From assembly GCA_964643045.1 (NCBI GenBank), contig CAZXSC010000025.1, forward strand, positions 1-28,589: a stretch of 28,589 nucleotides of DNA, written 5' to 3'. Within the stretch, counting starts at the first letter, position 1. Every line of letters begins with the position of its first letter. Positions 15,200 to 24,389 of the stretch are shown here, in pieces. The translations under genes were made by a program, and so were the position numbers. The notes beneath the pieces are model-generated. The model was not told where the DNA came from. It saw nothing but the letters and a program-made list of their open reading frames with translations, and did no database searches. This stretch comes from TMED23 sp964643045 (GTDB taxonomy: Bacteria; Pseudomonadota; Alphaproteobacteria; Rhodospirillales; UBA2165).

Positions 15200-15217
15200 T
15201 TACCCACAAATTACCAT
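15200..15217. promoter_or_regulatory. TTACC direct-repeat site upstream of the MFS gene
   Basis: TTACCCACAAATTACCAT lies about 131 bases upstream of the MFS start. A closely similar site, TTACCCATAATTACCAT, is at 18454-18470 in the fdrA/DUF2877 divergent region. Both are direct TTACC repeats one helical turn apart. A shared regulator is inference; no regulator gene is in the window. Confidence 0.3.
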
Positions 15218-15303
15218 CTTTCTCTTAGCCTAACTGCAGAAGTATTCGTCTGACAGCACCTCTGAAAACCATCTTATCCACGTTGTAATTCTTGTTAGCC
15301 AGC

Positions 15304-16716
15304 CTATGTTGATGACATTACAGAATCGTGTATTGGTTCAATAGTTTGGATAAACACATCAAGTGGAGCTGGAGCAATTCCTGCACCAATTTGACCAATA
15401 CCTGCTTCTTTGTGTGCGATACCTGTATTAACTATTGGCAGAATATTCGTATCAACGACTTTTCGTACATCTATTCCTGCTGCAGTTGGTGCAAAATCTA
15501 GAGCTGGCAGAGTGAATTGGTGATTTCTTCCAATCGTAATATTTTGCATATTCTGACTCTGAGCTAAACCATCCGCTGGCGATCCACCAACAAACTGTGT
15601 AATAGCTGGCGATGCTGCCATAGCAAAACCGCCGAGGCCTGCGGTCTCAGTGATAGCACTATCCCCAAGGTCAGCAGCTGCATCGTCTTTGCTGTAGCCT
15701 GGGAAGTATAATCCGTCGACAACGGGAGCCGTTGTTGTGAACCACCGGTCGGGCAGTCCGCTAACCCGAATACCAAATTTAACGCCATTCCGAGCCATAG
15801 CGGTGACCATGGTACTGTTTGCCATGCCGTCTGCAGCATCAAGCATTACTTTGCAGCTTGACATCGAAATATTGAGGAAAAAATGATCATTTCCCGCAAT
15901 GAAAGAAACCATATCCTTAATGTCATCCGGCACGGCATCAGAGCCCAGTGCCCCAACAATTAATTTCTTGATCAAAAGCGAAGAAGCCGCAGCATTTCTA
16001 TTATGGACTTCATCCCCCATATGTAGGGCTTGGCTAATTAATGGCTTTAGTTCTATGGCTCCGGTTTCCTGAATCGCTGCATTTAACATCGGAGCAAGAC
16101 CCGCCTCCATCCATTTGAGACGTTCGATAACATCCGAACTGTTAGCGCCAAAACGCAGCACTTTACCTAAACCCTCATTCAACGTAGCAAACGCTTGGTT
16201 GCCGTGGATAGTGTTATTGATAATCCAAACGGGCATGGATGGGCTAATAACTCCAGCCATCGGACCAACGGCATTATGGTGGTGGCAAGAATCGAATTGA
16301 ACTCCTCCACCAAGTACCAATTTCTCCGCGTCTGTTAGATTGCTGGCCCACCCTTCATAAATAGTAGCACCGAGAATTGCGCCCTTCATTGGTCCACACA
16401 TAACCTCCCATTCAAGGGGCGGGCCGGCATGTAGAATTAATTTTTCAGTCATACCTGGGAGATCGTCACGCGCAATTCCGACCCCTTCCAAGACCGGATT
16501 TGCATCCAAATAACGGCTAAAAGCTTTTTTATTTGCTTTTTCAATCCTCTCATTGTTTACAAGATCGGCAAGTTTAGACCCTATATTTATATCTCCACCA
16601 GCTGGCGGTTGCCAGTCAACGTGAGTAACCAATCCACCTGCATCTTGAATATTATCTGCAAAGGACTTAAGTCCAATATTCAAGATATTTGAATTTTTGT
16701 TTTTTAATTTAGGCAT
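15304..16716 (-). CDS. allG: DUF1116 protein, AllG (YlbE)-like subunit of oxamate carbamoyltransferase
   Basis: The product is 470 residues, the usual length for DUF1116. Features typical of the family are N-x-G-L-K-S-F-A-D and V-D-W-Q-P-P-A-G-G-D near residues 13-42, H-A-G-P-P-L-E-W-E-V-M-C-G-P-M-K-G at 96-112, and an F-D-S-C-H-H-H-N-A-V-G-P-M-A-G segment at 141-155. In E. coli AllG acts with AllF (FdrA) and AllH to turn oxalurate into oxamate and carbamoyl phosphate in anaerobic allantoin use. FdrA lies directly upstream, 27 bases from this ATG, and a DUF2877 (AllH-like) gene diverges from that pair, so the three-part enzyme seems complete. AGGAG lies about ten bases before the ATG. The actual carbamoyl acceptor or donor here is uncertain. 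Confidence 0.87.
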   Translation of the reverse strand: MPKLKNKNSNILNIGLKSFADNIQDAGGLVTHVDWQPPAGGDINIGSKLADLVNNERIEKANKKAFSRYLDANPVLEGVGIARDDLPGMTEKLILHAGPPLEWEVMCGPMKGAILGATIYEGWASNLTDAEKLVLGGGVQFDSCHHHNAVGPMAGVISPSMPVWIINNTIHGNQAFATLNEGLGKVLRFGANSSDVIERLKWMEAGLAPMLNAAIQETGAIELKPLISQALHMGDEVHNRNAAASSLLIKKLIVGALGSDAVPDDIKDMVSFIAGNDHFFLNISMSSCKVMLDAADGMANSTMVTAMARNGVKFGIRVSGLPDRWFTTTAPVVDGLYFPGYSKDDAAADLGDSAITETAGLGGFAMAASPAITQFVGGSPADGLAQSQNMQNITIGRNHQFTLPALDFAPTAAGIDVRKVVDTNILPIVNTGIAHKEAGIGQIGAGIAPAPLDVFIQTIEPIHDSVMSST

Positions 16717-16743
16717 TAATTCAAGGCTCCTAAATTTTCATAA

Positions 16744-18288
16744 CTACTTAGAACTCGCTATAATCAATGAAGCGGCCTGACGAGCCGCCATAGCGTTGCT
16801 ATCGGCTAAAATAGCACCTGCCGATTGAAGTGTTTCAATCTGTAGCTTAAGGTTTTGAGGATCCATGTCCGTTCCACAGACAAACCCAACGAAATATATT
16901 TGACGGCCGCCTTTAGCTGCTATTTCTCGCGCTTCTTGAATTGAACGCAACATCTCACTCGCTGGATCGGCATGCGATCCAAAACCAATTACAACATCGA
17001 ATAGAATAACAGCGGTTTCTGGATCCGACGCCTCTTGGAGAATACGTTCATGGCGCAATCTATGATCAATCATGGGATGGGGGCGTCCTTGGGTAAACAC
17101 ATCATCACCTAAGTCAATTACCGTATGTTCCTGACTTAACCAAGGATCCTTTAGGCTTTGAGCTGGATCCAATGCTGTACTCGACCAAACCCGTCCGAGC
17201 ACCTCATTTAAAATAAACTGGGTCTCATAACAAAATGTTCCGCCACTGTATACGCCGCGGAGATATTTTTGAGTATCTTTTTGATTAGATGATTGCGAGG
17301 TTACCTCCGTCCCAAAAGTAATTCTTTTCGGCAAATCACCACTATTGACTATTGAATAAGCAATCTCGGCGGCCTCATCCAAAGTAGTAACAAATTGGAT
17401 TAAACCATCAGAGCTGATTTTCTCAGTGGTAAAGAAACATACTATTACAGGTTTTTCAGCTTCTCGTGCGACCGCAAAAATCTTCTCGGCAACCTCTTTA
17501 TTCGCTGGTTTTGACACCAGAATTATCATTTCTGTTTGCGCGTCTTCGCCGAGAACCTTGATTGCTTCAGTCATCGCAACTCCGCCAACGTCAGCGCTTA
17601 AATCCCTGCCGCCCGTGCCAATCGCCTGAGAAATTCCAACCCCCCACTGTGTCAATAACGATGATACTTGTTGGAGACCGGTTCCGGATGCAGCTGCAAT
17701 GCCAACTGGTCCCTTGGTAACAACGTTGGCAAAACCTAACGGCAAACCATTAATTATGGCCGTACCGCAATCGGGGCCCATTACCAATAAATCCGCCGCC
17801 CGGCCAATCTTCTTTATTTCAACTTCTTCTTGAATAGATACGTTATCGCTGAAAAGCATTACATTGAGGCCTAAATTTAGAGCCTTTTTTGCTTCTGCGG
17901 CGGCGTATTCACCCGGACACGATATCAATGCCCAGTTTAATTCAGTGTCTTGTGAGACCGACATTTCAATACTCTTAGCCTCAAGCCTCAAATTCCTTGC
18001 GGCAACAGTGTTGGACCCCGCTTTTTCTATGTTTTCTTCAGCTTGGGAGAGGGCCTTAGTGGCAGCACCTTCATCTTCCGCGATAACCGCTAATAGCAAA
18101 TTATTGGGTTGCGCTTCTATCGTGTCATCAATCAAATCAACAGTCCGGGCAAGCTCTAAATTAGCTGCCGTTGCCATGATTGCAGTTGCCTGCAGGATTC
18201 CGGGCAACGTCTCTAAATCAGCGGCAACCTTCATGAGTAAAACAGAATCACAATAGTGATTCTTGCGGATTAAGTATTTCTTTAACAT
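16744..18288 (-). CDS. fdrA: FdrA (AllF)-like acyl-CoA-synthetase-fold subunit
   Basis: The product is about 514 residues, as expected for FdrA. Residues about 120-240 match the CoA-binding Rossmann domain of succinyl-CoA synthetase alpha: L-I-S-C-P-G-E-Y-A, then V-M-G-P-D-C-G-T-A-I, then S-G-T-G-L-Q-Q-V and I-G-T-G-G-R-D-L. The second half resembles the ligase-CoA domain (I-I-L-V-S-K-P-A-N-K, V-I-V-C-F-F-T, V-I-L-F-D-V-V-I-G-F-G). FdrA equals AllF, a subunit of E. coli oxamate carbamoyltransferase. The longest frame begins with GTG at 18294, but AGG lies five bases before the ATG at 18288, which I prefer. It is the first gene of the fdrA-allG unit and is divergent from the DUF2877 gene. Confidence 0.87.
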   Translation of the reverse strand: MLKKYLIRKNHYCDSVLLMKVAADLETLPGILQATAIMATAANLELARTVDLIDDTIEAQPNNLLLAVIAEDEGAATKALSQAEENIEKAGSNTVAARNLRLEAKSIEMSVSQDTELNWALISCPGEYAAAEAKKALNLGLNVMLFSDNVSIQEEVEIKKIGRAADLLVMGPDCGTAIINGLPLGFANVVTKGPVGIAAASGTGLQQVSSLLTQWGVGISQAIGTGGRDLSADVGGVAMTEAIKVLGEDAQTEMIILVSKPANKEVAEKIFAVAREAEKPVIVCFFTTEKISSDGLIQFVTTLDEAAEIAYSIVNSGDLPKRITFGTEVTSQSSNQKDTQKYLRGVYSGGTFCYETQFILNEVLGRVWSSTALDPAQSLKDPWLSQEHTVIDLGDDVFTQGRPHPMIDHRLRHERILQEASDPETAVILFDVVIGFGSHADPASEMLRSIQEAREIAAKGGRQIYFVGFVCGTDMDPQNLKLQIETLQSAGAILADSNAMAARQAASLIIASSK

Positions 18289-18294
18289 CGGCAC

Positions 18295-18647
18295 CTGAAA
18301 ATAAAAATTATAACTTCTGTTACTAACTTTTAAATAACGAAAGCGGCTATGGTTGTAAACTAGCAGATCTCAACTTAAAGTTATTTAAGAATTAGAATAT
18401 CATTCGATTGGTGTTTAATTTTTTTAGTAACCATCTTTAATGAAGTTTTTCTGTTACCCATAATTACCATTATCTGAAACATTTGGGTGTAACATATTGA
18501 TTGAACAGAATCGTATAGAACCACACATCACTTATGGATAAAACAGCTATATAATGTTGATATAATTAAACGTTTTTCTTAGCATTTATCTGTCGAACAG
18601 GCGGCTTTGAAAAGAATGTACTTCAACGATAGACTGGGAGAGCACCG
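18295..18647. promoter_or_regulatory. divergent promoter region between fdrA and the DUF2877 gene
   Basis: A 353-base AT-rich spacer with no gene. It should drive fdrA-allG leftward and DUF2877-monooxygenase rightward. It contains TATAAT at 18550-18555 and again at 18561-18566 in the rightward sense, without good -35 boxes at the right distance. A TTACCCATAATTACCAT direct-repeat site lies at 18454-18470. A second ACCATCTTT-type segment lies near 18430. Confidence 0.45.
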
Positions 18648-19595
18648 GTGCAATATTTCAATGCGATGACATGTGGGCTCGGCTCAACAAAGACTATTTT
18701 TACAGGTAGAATCCATAGTGTTTTTACAGCAGCCTGTAATATCCAAACACCCGATAAAAGATTGATTACGTTGCTTAAACATTCCAAACCGGACCAACCT
18801 CGCGGTATTCGTCTAGCCACACCGGAAAATTTCAATTTTTCAGATTGGATCAAATCAGGCAATCGTGTTTCCTCTCGCCGCGGATACCTTCAAATTGAAG
18901 AACCAAATTTTCTTATAGATTTGCGAATGGCAAGGTTATGGTGCGGGACATTGCCCGCCCATAGCTATGGCGTTAATGATGCCCATTTAATCACTCAATA
19001 TCAGAATGCGGCGCAATTATTATTATCATTAACAGAACAAAAGATGGTTGACGCGAAACAAACTAGCCGAAAAATAGTCTATGCGAAATTCTTGCCGACC
19101 TTATACTCTTTAAGCAAAAAATTAACCCAGTCGGCTCGGATTGACGACCGTCCAAAAACAGCATCGACAATTTTATCACTTGTTGGACTTGGTCCTGGTC
19201 TAACTCCTTGGGGCGATGATTTTCTATGCGGTTTTATGGCGGGGTTTGAATGCTTCGCAGAAATTATGGAGAAAAAAAGAACACTTGATTGGCTGCGTCA
19301 AGTTCTTGCCAATAACTTGGCTAAAACGGGTGATATTAGCAGAACAATTCTCAATGAAGCTGTGTTCGGTCACCATGGAGAATTAATAGTCAAAACGTGT
19401 CGAGCCATGACAGATCCAAAAAAATCAATAAAACTCACCACACAATTGCGCGAACTCATCGGGGTTGGCATGACTTCAGGCCCCGCCAGCTGCCTGGGAA
19501 TTCTTTCGGGAATAGCTGCGGTAACTGATCTAAAGGAGTTATATGAAAATAATTTTCCTCATATAATATCAAGCCTCATCGAAGAAAAGCCTTAA
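18648..19595 (+). CDS. allH: DUF2877 protein, AllH (YlbF)-like subunit
   Basis: The product is 315 residues from GTG 18648, with GGGAG at 18636-18640 seven bases before it, which decides this start. The DUF2877 hallmark G-L-G-P-G-L-T-P-W-G-D-D-F-L-C-G-F lies at 180-196, and the C-terminal S-G-P-A-S-C-L-G-I-L-S-G also fits. In E. coli AllH is essential for oxamate carbamoyltransferase together with AllF and AllG. In E. coli these genes are collinear; here this one is divergent from the other two. Its stop overlaps the ATG of the flavin monooxygenase (TAATG), so the two are translationally coupled. This is the strongest hint in the window that a monooxygenase and the carbamoyltransferase work on one route. 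Confidence 0.85.
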   Translation: MQYFNAMTCGLGSTKTIFTGRIHSVFTAACNIQTPDKRLITLLKHSKPDQPRGIRLATPENFNFSDWIKSGNRVSSRRGYLQIEEPNFLIDLRMARLWCGTLPAHSYGVNDAHLITQYQNAAQLLLSLTEQKMVDAKQTSRKIVYAKFLPTLYSLSKKLTQSARIDDRPKTASTILSLVGLGPGLTPWGDDFLCGFMAGFECFAEIMEKKRTLDWLRQVLANNLAKTGDISRTILNEAVFGHHGELIVKTCRAMTDPKKSIKLTTQLRELIGVGMTSGPASCLGILSGIAAVTDLKELYENNFPHIISSLIEEKP

Positions 19596-21208
19596 TGAAA
19601 ACAAGCGTTTTAATAGTAGGTGCTGGACCGGTTGGGTTGACGCTTTCTCTCACGTTTGCAAAATTTGGCATCGACTGTGTTGTCGTCGAACGTAATGCTT
19701 CAACGACGCAACACCCAAAGATGGACATCACAAACGGCCGATCTATGGAAATATTTCGTATGCTCGGCGTTGCTGATGCGATAAATTCTGCGGCAGTGCC
19801 CGGCAATATATGCCTCGATGTCAGCTGGATTCATACTCTTTCGAACGACGAAATTTATCGGTTTCACTACCCTAGCCCAAATGAGGCTAGAAAAATCTAT
19901 AAAAAAAGAAATGATGGCACACAGCCGATGGATCCAGCTGTGCGAATTTCCCAGATTGTTGTTGAACCTCTGCTACGAGACGTCGCAAAGAAAACGTCTC
20001 GCGTAACCCTACACTATGATTGGGAGTTTGTTTCGTTCGAGCAAACCGAAAAAGGTGTCACCGCATTGATTCAGAGCTCTTCGACTGGTCAGAAACGGCA
20101 AATTTATTCGAGTTATTTAGTCGGTTGTGACGGTGGAAATAGTCGTGTTCGCCAGAATCTGGGTATCGGTTTGACAGGAGAGGCAAAAATTCGCAAACGA
20201 TACAGCATTCATTTTATCTCTCATGACAAACGAACGTTTGAGCCTTTTGGACCAGCTTGGCATTACCAGTCCCCAGTTCATGGTACGCTCGTAAATCAAG
20301 ATGGCAAAGAACGTTATACGTTACATTCGTACTTAACAGATGATGAGAACCCCGAGACAGTAGAGCCTTACGACAAAGTCCGACCGTTTGTTGGAAAAGA
20401 TTTTCATTTTGAACTACTCCAGGCCATTCAATGGGATAATAACTTACTTATCGCTGATCGTTACCGAGATCGTCGGGTCTTTCTTGCCGGAGATTCAGCT
20501 CATCAGTACATACCAACCGGCGGCTATGGGATGAATACCGGGGTGGGAGATGCCTTTGATATCGGCTGGAAACTATCCGCCGTTATTAACGGTTGGGGCG
20601 GCGAAAGATTACTCGATTCGATTGAAGAAGAAAGACGTCCCGTCGCTATTAGAAATTGCGAAGGCTCAAAACGCCACTCTGAAACACGAATTGCGGTCGG
20701 TAACATCTGGCCAGATGATATAGATACCAAAAGAGCGGGAAGCTATAAGAGCCGCGAGATCCTAGCTAAAAAAATTATCGAACTTGGCAATGCTGAAAAT
20801 GAAAGTCTCGGTATTGAACTTGGTTATGGTTACGTGGGCTCATCGATCATCTGCAACACTCCCAAAGATAAAATCCAAAACGACCCTTTGGTGTATTATC
20901 CGACGACAACTCCAGGATACCGTCCTCCCGCTCTCTATCTTGCCGATGGCCAGCCAATTTTTGATCTTTTCGGCTCAGGATATACATTGCTGAATTTTAG
21001 TCCAAAAACTTTAGATGTTAGTTCCTTTGAATCCGAAGCAGAACGGCTCGATCTTCCATTTTCCTTTGTTTCAGTCGAAGATGAGCATGCTAAATCAATC
21101 TACCGCACTAATCTAGTTCTCGTCCGACCGGACCAGCACGTCGCTTGGCGTGGTCATGACACACCAAACTATATTTCAAAAATATTGAGAATTATTTCAG
21201 GAAACTGA
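19595..21208 (+). CDS. class A FAD-dependent monooxygenase (PheA/TfdB type)
   Basis: The product is 537 residues. It has the FAD-binding G-A-G-P-V-G at 9-14 with E32 in V-V-V-E-R-N, a D-G motif V-G-C-D-G-G-N-S-R-V-R at 176-186, and a G-D motif V-F-L-A-G-D-S-A-H at 295-303 followed by P-T-G-G-Y-G-M-N-T-G-V-G-D-A. These three motifs define single-component aromatic hydroxylases of the PHBH/UbiH family using NAD(P)H. The 120-residue C-terminal extension is the thioredoxin-like domain of the phenol-hydroxylase/TfdB branch. Substrates in that branch are phenols, hydroxypyridines and related rings. The exact one is unknown. It is coupled to the DUF2877 gene. A 168-base gap without a supported gene follows. 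Confidence 0.9.
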   Translation: MKTSVLIVGAGPVGLTLSLTFAKFGIDCVVVERNASTTQHPKMDITNGRSMEIFRMLGVADAINSAAVPGNICLDVSWIHTLSNDEIYRFHYPSPNEARKIYKKRNDGTQPMDPAVRISQIVVEPLLRDVAKKTSRVTLHYDWEFVSFEQTEKGVTALIQSSSTGQKRQIYSSYLVGCDGGNSRVRQNLGIGLTGEAKIRKRYSIHFISHDKRTFEPFGPAWHYQSPVHGTLVNQDGKERYTLHSYLTDDENPETVEPYDKVRPFVGKDFHFELLQAIQWDNNLLIADRYRDRRVFLAGDSAHQYIPTGGYGMNTGVGDAFDIGWKLSAVINGWGGERLLDSIEEERRPVAIRNCEGSKRHSETRIAVGNIWPDDIDTKRAGSYKSREILAKKIIELGNAENESLGIELGYGYVGSSIICNTPKDKIQNDPLVYYPTTTPGYRPPALYLADGQPIFDLFGSGYTLLNFSPKTLDVSSFESEAERLDLPFSFVSVEDEHAKSIYRTNLVLVRPDQHVAWRGHDTPNYISKILRIISGN

Positions 21209-21376
21209 GAAAATCAAAAAGGACGAGATCCTGGTCGACGTTAGTAGCTCGTTTCCATATTAATATAGATACACACTTTCCCAACAAATTCCCTCCCGTG
21301 AAAAATGGTTTTTGTTAGTTTGACTTTGCCCAAACCGTTCGTTTTACTCTGGTCTTTCTTCATAGAGGTTGCATAA

Positions 21377-22984
21377 ATGACGGTAGCTAAACCAAATTTT
21401 CTTTTTATTATTACGGACCAACATCGAGCCGATCATATCGGCAGCTATGGCAATAGCGTGGTTCAGACGCCAAGCATTGACGCTATTGCCGAAAAAGGTC
21501 TCTCGTTTGATAAGTTTTATGTATCCTGTCCCATCTGCATGCCTAATAGGGCAACTTTGATGACGGGAAGGATGCCATCTGTGAATGGGGTTCTTACTAA
21601 TGGTTTATCGCTGCCTTGGAATTCCAATACATTCGTTAATGTCCTAAAGCAATCTGGCTACCAAACCGCACTTTTGGGAAAATCTCACCTTCAAAACATT
21701 GCTAATTTTACAGTTGAGGACTGGAACTACCCTCCGCAACGACGGGGAACCCCGTCCCCAGCTGGCTTCGAAGAAGCCTATTTGGATATTCGCCGGGGAA
21801 ATCTATACGAGAATGAACGAAATGATTTATTTGCCAAAGATCCTGATAGGAAGGTTGCACTCCCATACTATGGCTTTGAAGACGTCAAATTTGCTAATGG
21901 CCATGGAGATTGGTGCGGCGGGCATTACCTTAATTGGGCCGTTGGCCAATATAGGGATTTTGAAAACCTTACCGGTCCGGAAAGCCAACTCCCAGGCAAC
22001 CAATACATAGCACCTCAAGCGTGGAAAACGGCCGTGCCCGAAGAATTGCATTCAACATCGTTTGTTGAAACTTCAACGATTAAATATCTTGAAAACTACG
22101 CTTCATCCCGAAGTGAGAGTCCATTTTTCATTCAAGTGGGTTTCCCCGACCCCCATCACCCCTTTGTGCCACCAGGAAAATACTGGGAAATGTATGACCC
22201 CGGAGATTGTCCAATTCCGGGCTCTCTGGGAGTACAATTAAACGATCCCCCTCCATTTCAAAAAGAACTTCATCGACAGTTTAAGAATGGCGAAAGGGAA
22301 AGCCGGGTTGCCGCCTACGCTTGCAATGAACGAGAGGTTAGAGAGACAACAGCACTCACCTACGGAATGATTTCGTTTGTCGACGACGCCATTGGTCGTA
22401 TTCTAACAAAACTGAAACAGCTCGGACTCGAAAAGAATACTGTAATTATTTTTACCTCAGACCACGGCGACTTAATGGGCGAACATGGGTTAATGCTAAA
22501 ACACTGTTTTCATAATGAAGGATTAATTAGGGTACCCTTCATCTGGTCTGATCCCGATAATCCAGGCGACGGCATCAGAACAGACTTACTTGGAGGCACA
22601 ATCGATATTGCCTCCACTGTCCTCGGTAGAGCGGGTCTTGCTCCCTACCACGGTATGCAGGGGTTTGACGTTGTCGACGCTGCACTTAACGGCAAAAAAT
22701 TACCGCGATTAGGCATGCTCATAGAGGAAGATGAAATTCCGTTTAATGCAAATTGCGGACATTACTTGCGCACCCGGACATTCGTCACTGAAAGATGGCG
22801 GCTTACATATTGGCTGGAGCATGAGTTTGGGGAGCTTTATGATCACCATAACGATCCCTTTGAGTTAAATAATTTGTGGAAGGACCCGAGTGCAGGGGCC
22901 GACAAATCTCTTCTGCTCGAAATGATGATGCGAGAACGCTTTAGCCTCGATGAAATGGCGCCAAAAGCCGAATATTGTGCGTAG
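21377..22984 (+). CDS. formylglycine-type sulfatase / phosphonate monoester hydrolase-like enzyme
   Basis: The product is 535 residues with no signal peptide, so it is cytoplasmic. The alkaline-phosphatase-fold starts F-I-I-T-D-Q-H-R-A-D-H (metal ligand D14). The activation motif C54-M-P-N-R58 (C-x-P-x-R) is followed by T-L-M-T-G-R, K102 lies in L-G-K-S-H-L, and the second metal site S-D-H-G-D at 361-365 is complete. Cys54 should be oxidised to formylglycine by a sulfatase-modifying enzyme encoded elsewhere. Length, the T-D-Q-H start and cytoplasmic location resemble the arylsulfatase/phosphonate-monoester-hydrolase branch. It may hydrolyse a sulfate, phosphodiester or phosphonate ester of the pathway substrate. 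AGAGG lies about eight bases before the ATG. Confidence 0.88.
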   Translation: MTVAKPNFLFIITDQHRADHIGSYGNSVVQTPSIDAIAEKGLSFDKFYVSCPICMPNRATLMTGRMPSVNGVLTNGLSLPWNSNTFVNVLKQSGYQTALLGKSHLQNIANFTVEDWNYPPQRRGTPSPAGFEEAYLDIRRGNLYENERNDLFAKDPDRKVALPYYGFEDVKFANGHGDWCGGHYLNWAVGQYRDFENLTGPESQLPGNQYIAPQAWKTAVPEELHSTSFVETSTIKYLENYASSRSESPFFIQVGFPDPHHPFVPPGKYWEMYDPGDCPIPGSLGVQLNDPPPFQKELHRQFKNGERESRVAAYACNEREVRETTALTYGMISFVDDAIGRILTKLKQLGLEKNTVIIFTSDHGDLMGEHGLMLKHCFHNEGLIRVPFIWSDPDNPGDGIRTDLLGGTIDIASTVLGRAGLAPYHGMQGFDVVDAALNGKKLPRLGMLIEEDEIPFNANCGHYLRTRTFVTERWRLTYWLEHEFGELYDHHNDPFELNNLWKDPSAGADKSLLLEMMMRERFSLDEMAPKAEYCA

Positions 22985-23144
22985 TTCAAAAAGCAACAGT
23001 ACGTTTTAATGCCCAACACACTTTCCCGGATAAGATCTTGCTTCACTCAAATTTTACTGCCTAAATACTTATTTGAGTTAAGCCAATAAACGAAAGCATA
23101 AAACAGCACCTAAAATTTTAAAAATAATTTTCGGAAACGTCTAA

Positions 23145-24389
23145 TTGACAACAAATTCTCTTTTTGGCGGCATTGCTCAAGCCTTGTCCCACCCTGGGTA
23201 TCGGCTTTTATGGTGGAGCAACGGTATCAATACAACCGGCCGCTGGCTATTTAAGGTTTCACTCGGCTGGCTCACATGGGAACTCACTGGCTCACCAGCG
23301 TGGTTGGGGATAGTTGCTTTTGCAGATACATTCCCCATGGTTTTCATGACAATAATTGCCGGCGCCTGGTCTGACCGGCTCGGTTATCTAAGGTTACTGC
23401 GGCTGAGCCAAATGCTGGTTGTAATCGGTGCGACTGTCACGGCCATTTTAGCATTAACCGGCTCACTTGATATATTTTTTATTGTTAGTTTATCAGTCTT
23501 CGTTGGAATTGGCGAGGCTATAACAATACCGCCGCGCATGTCATTTGTTCATCATCTTGTGCCAAAAAAGGATCTTTCTGCCGCCATAGCCTTGAACTCA
23601 ACAACCTATAATATAGCGCGTTTTTTAGGACCAGCTCTATTTGGCGTTTTGTTTCAAATTGTTAGCGTACCAATAATTATTGTCATCGCTGCCGGTATGT
23701 TCTCTGTCTTCTACATCACATTATTTTTTCAACAGCCGGAAAAAAGAGAACAACCATACCAAGAAAAAACTAAGATTATCCGGGATCTATTAGAAGGATT
23801 CAAATACGCGTATTCTCATAAGGGTATTTTCTTTCTCCTTTTTCTTCTATCAGTAACAGCACTGCTGATGCGCCCCTATATTGATCTTGTACCCGGCATC
23901 TCAGATGAAATTTTTAATATGGGCGCAGAGGGTTTATCAGTCCTGCTCTCCGCAACGGGATTGGGCGCGGCAATTGGTGGATTTTGGCTTGCCCGTCGCG
24001 GTAATACAGAAGGTTTAACTCAAGTATTTACGTGGTCGCTTATGATTTCGGCCGCTACAATGCTACTCTTCATCGTGTCTGGTAATATTTGGCTTGGATC
24101 TATTTTAATTGCTATCGTCGGCATGACAGTAGTTGCTGGGTCCATCACCTCGCAAACGCTCATCCAGAATACGGTCGAGCGAAGAATCCGTGGTAGGATC
24201 ATAAGTATAACCGCGGTCCTTTCATGGGGATTACCAGCGATTGGAGCTGCGTTGATGGGATGGATTGCTGAGTTCATGGGAATTTCTGTTACACTCGCGA
24301 TGGGTGCCATTCTAACTGGACTAATTTGGTTATGGGCCCACAATACTGGGAAACGCATTGCGCCCGCACTAGAAAATGGTGCTGAATAA
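23145..24389 (+). CDS. MFS transporter, EntS/DHA3-like (MFS_3)
   Basis: The product is 414 residues with about 12 hydrophobic helices. The N-terminus (L-S-H-P-G-Y-R-L-L-W-W-S-N) and motif G-A-W-S-D-R-L-G at 73-80 are those of the EntS-like MFS_3 group. The loop with I-P-P-R-M-S-F-V-H-H-L-V and the A-I-A-L-N-S-T-T-Y-N-I-A-R-F-L-G-P-A-L sequence fit the same group. These usually export small molecules. It starts with TTG at 23145 (GGAA about nine bases upstream); there is no ATG near. Its TAA overlaps the ATG of the ThDP enzyme gene (TAATG), so they are coupled. The 160 bases after the sulfatase hold nothing that I can call. Confidence 0.87.
   Translation: MTTNSLFGGIAQALSHPGYRLLWWSNGINTTGRWLFKVSLGWLTWELTGSPAWLGIVAFADTFPMVFMTIIAGAWSDRLGYLRLLRLSQMLVVIGATVTAILALTGSLDIFFIVSLSVFVGIGEAITIPPRMSFVHHLVPKKDLSAAIALNSTTYNIARFLGPALFGVLFQIVSVPIIIVIAAGMFSVFYITLFFQQPEKREQPYQEKTKIIRDLLEGFKYAYSHKGIFFLLFLLSVTALLMRPYIDLVPGISDEIFNMGAEGLSVLLSATGLGAAIGGFWLARRGNTEGLTQVFTWSLMISAATMLLFIVSGNIWLGSILIAIVGMTVVAGSITSQTLIQNTVERRIRGRIISITAVLSWGLPAIGAALMGWIAEFMGISVTLAMGAILTGLIWLWAHNTGKRIAPALENGAE

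Noticed and set aside
17864..18256. Plus-strand 130-codon frame inside fdrA
   Set aside because: Antisense shadow of a well-supported FdrA coding region.
21209..21260. Hairpin ACGAG/CTCGT after the monooxygenase as a terminator
   Set aside because: A five-pair stem with a loop of about 20 bases and no T run.
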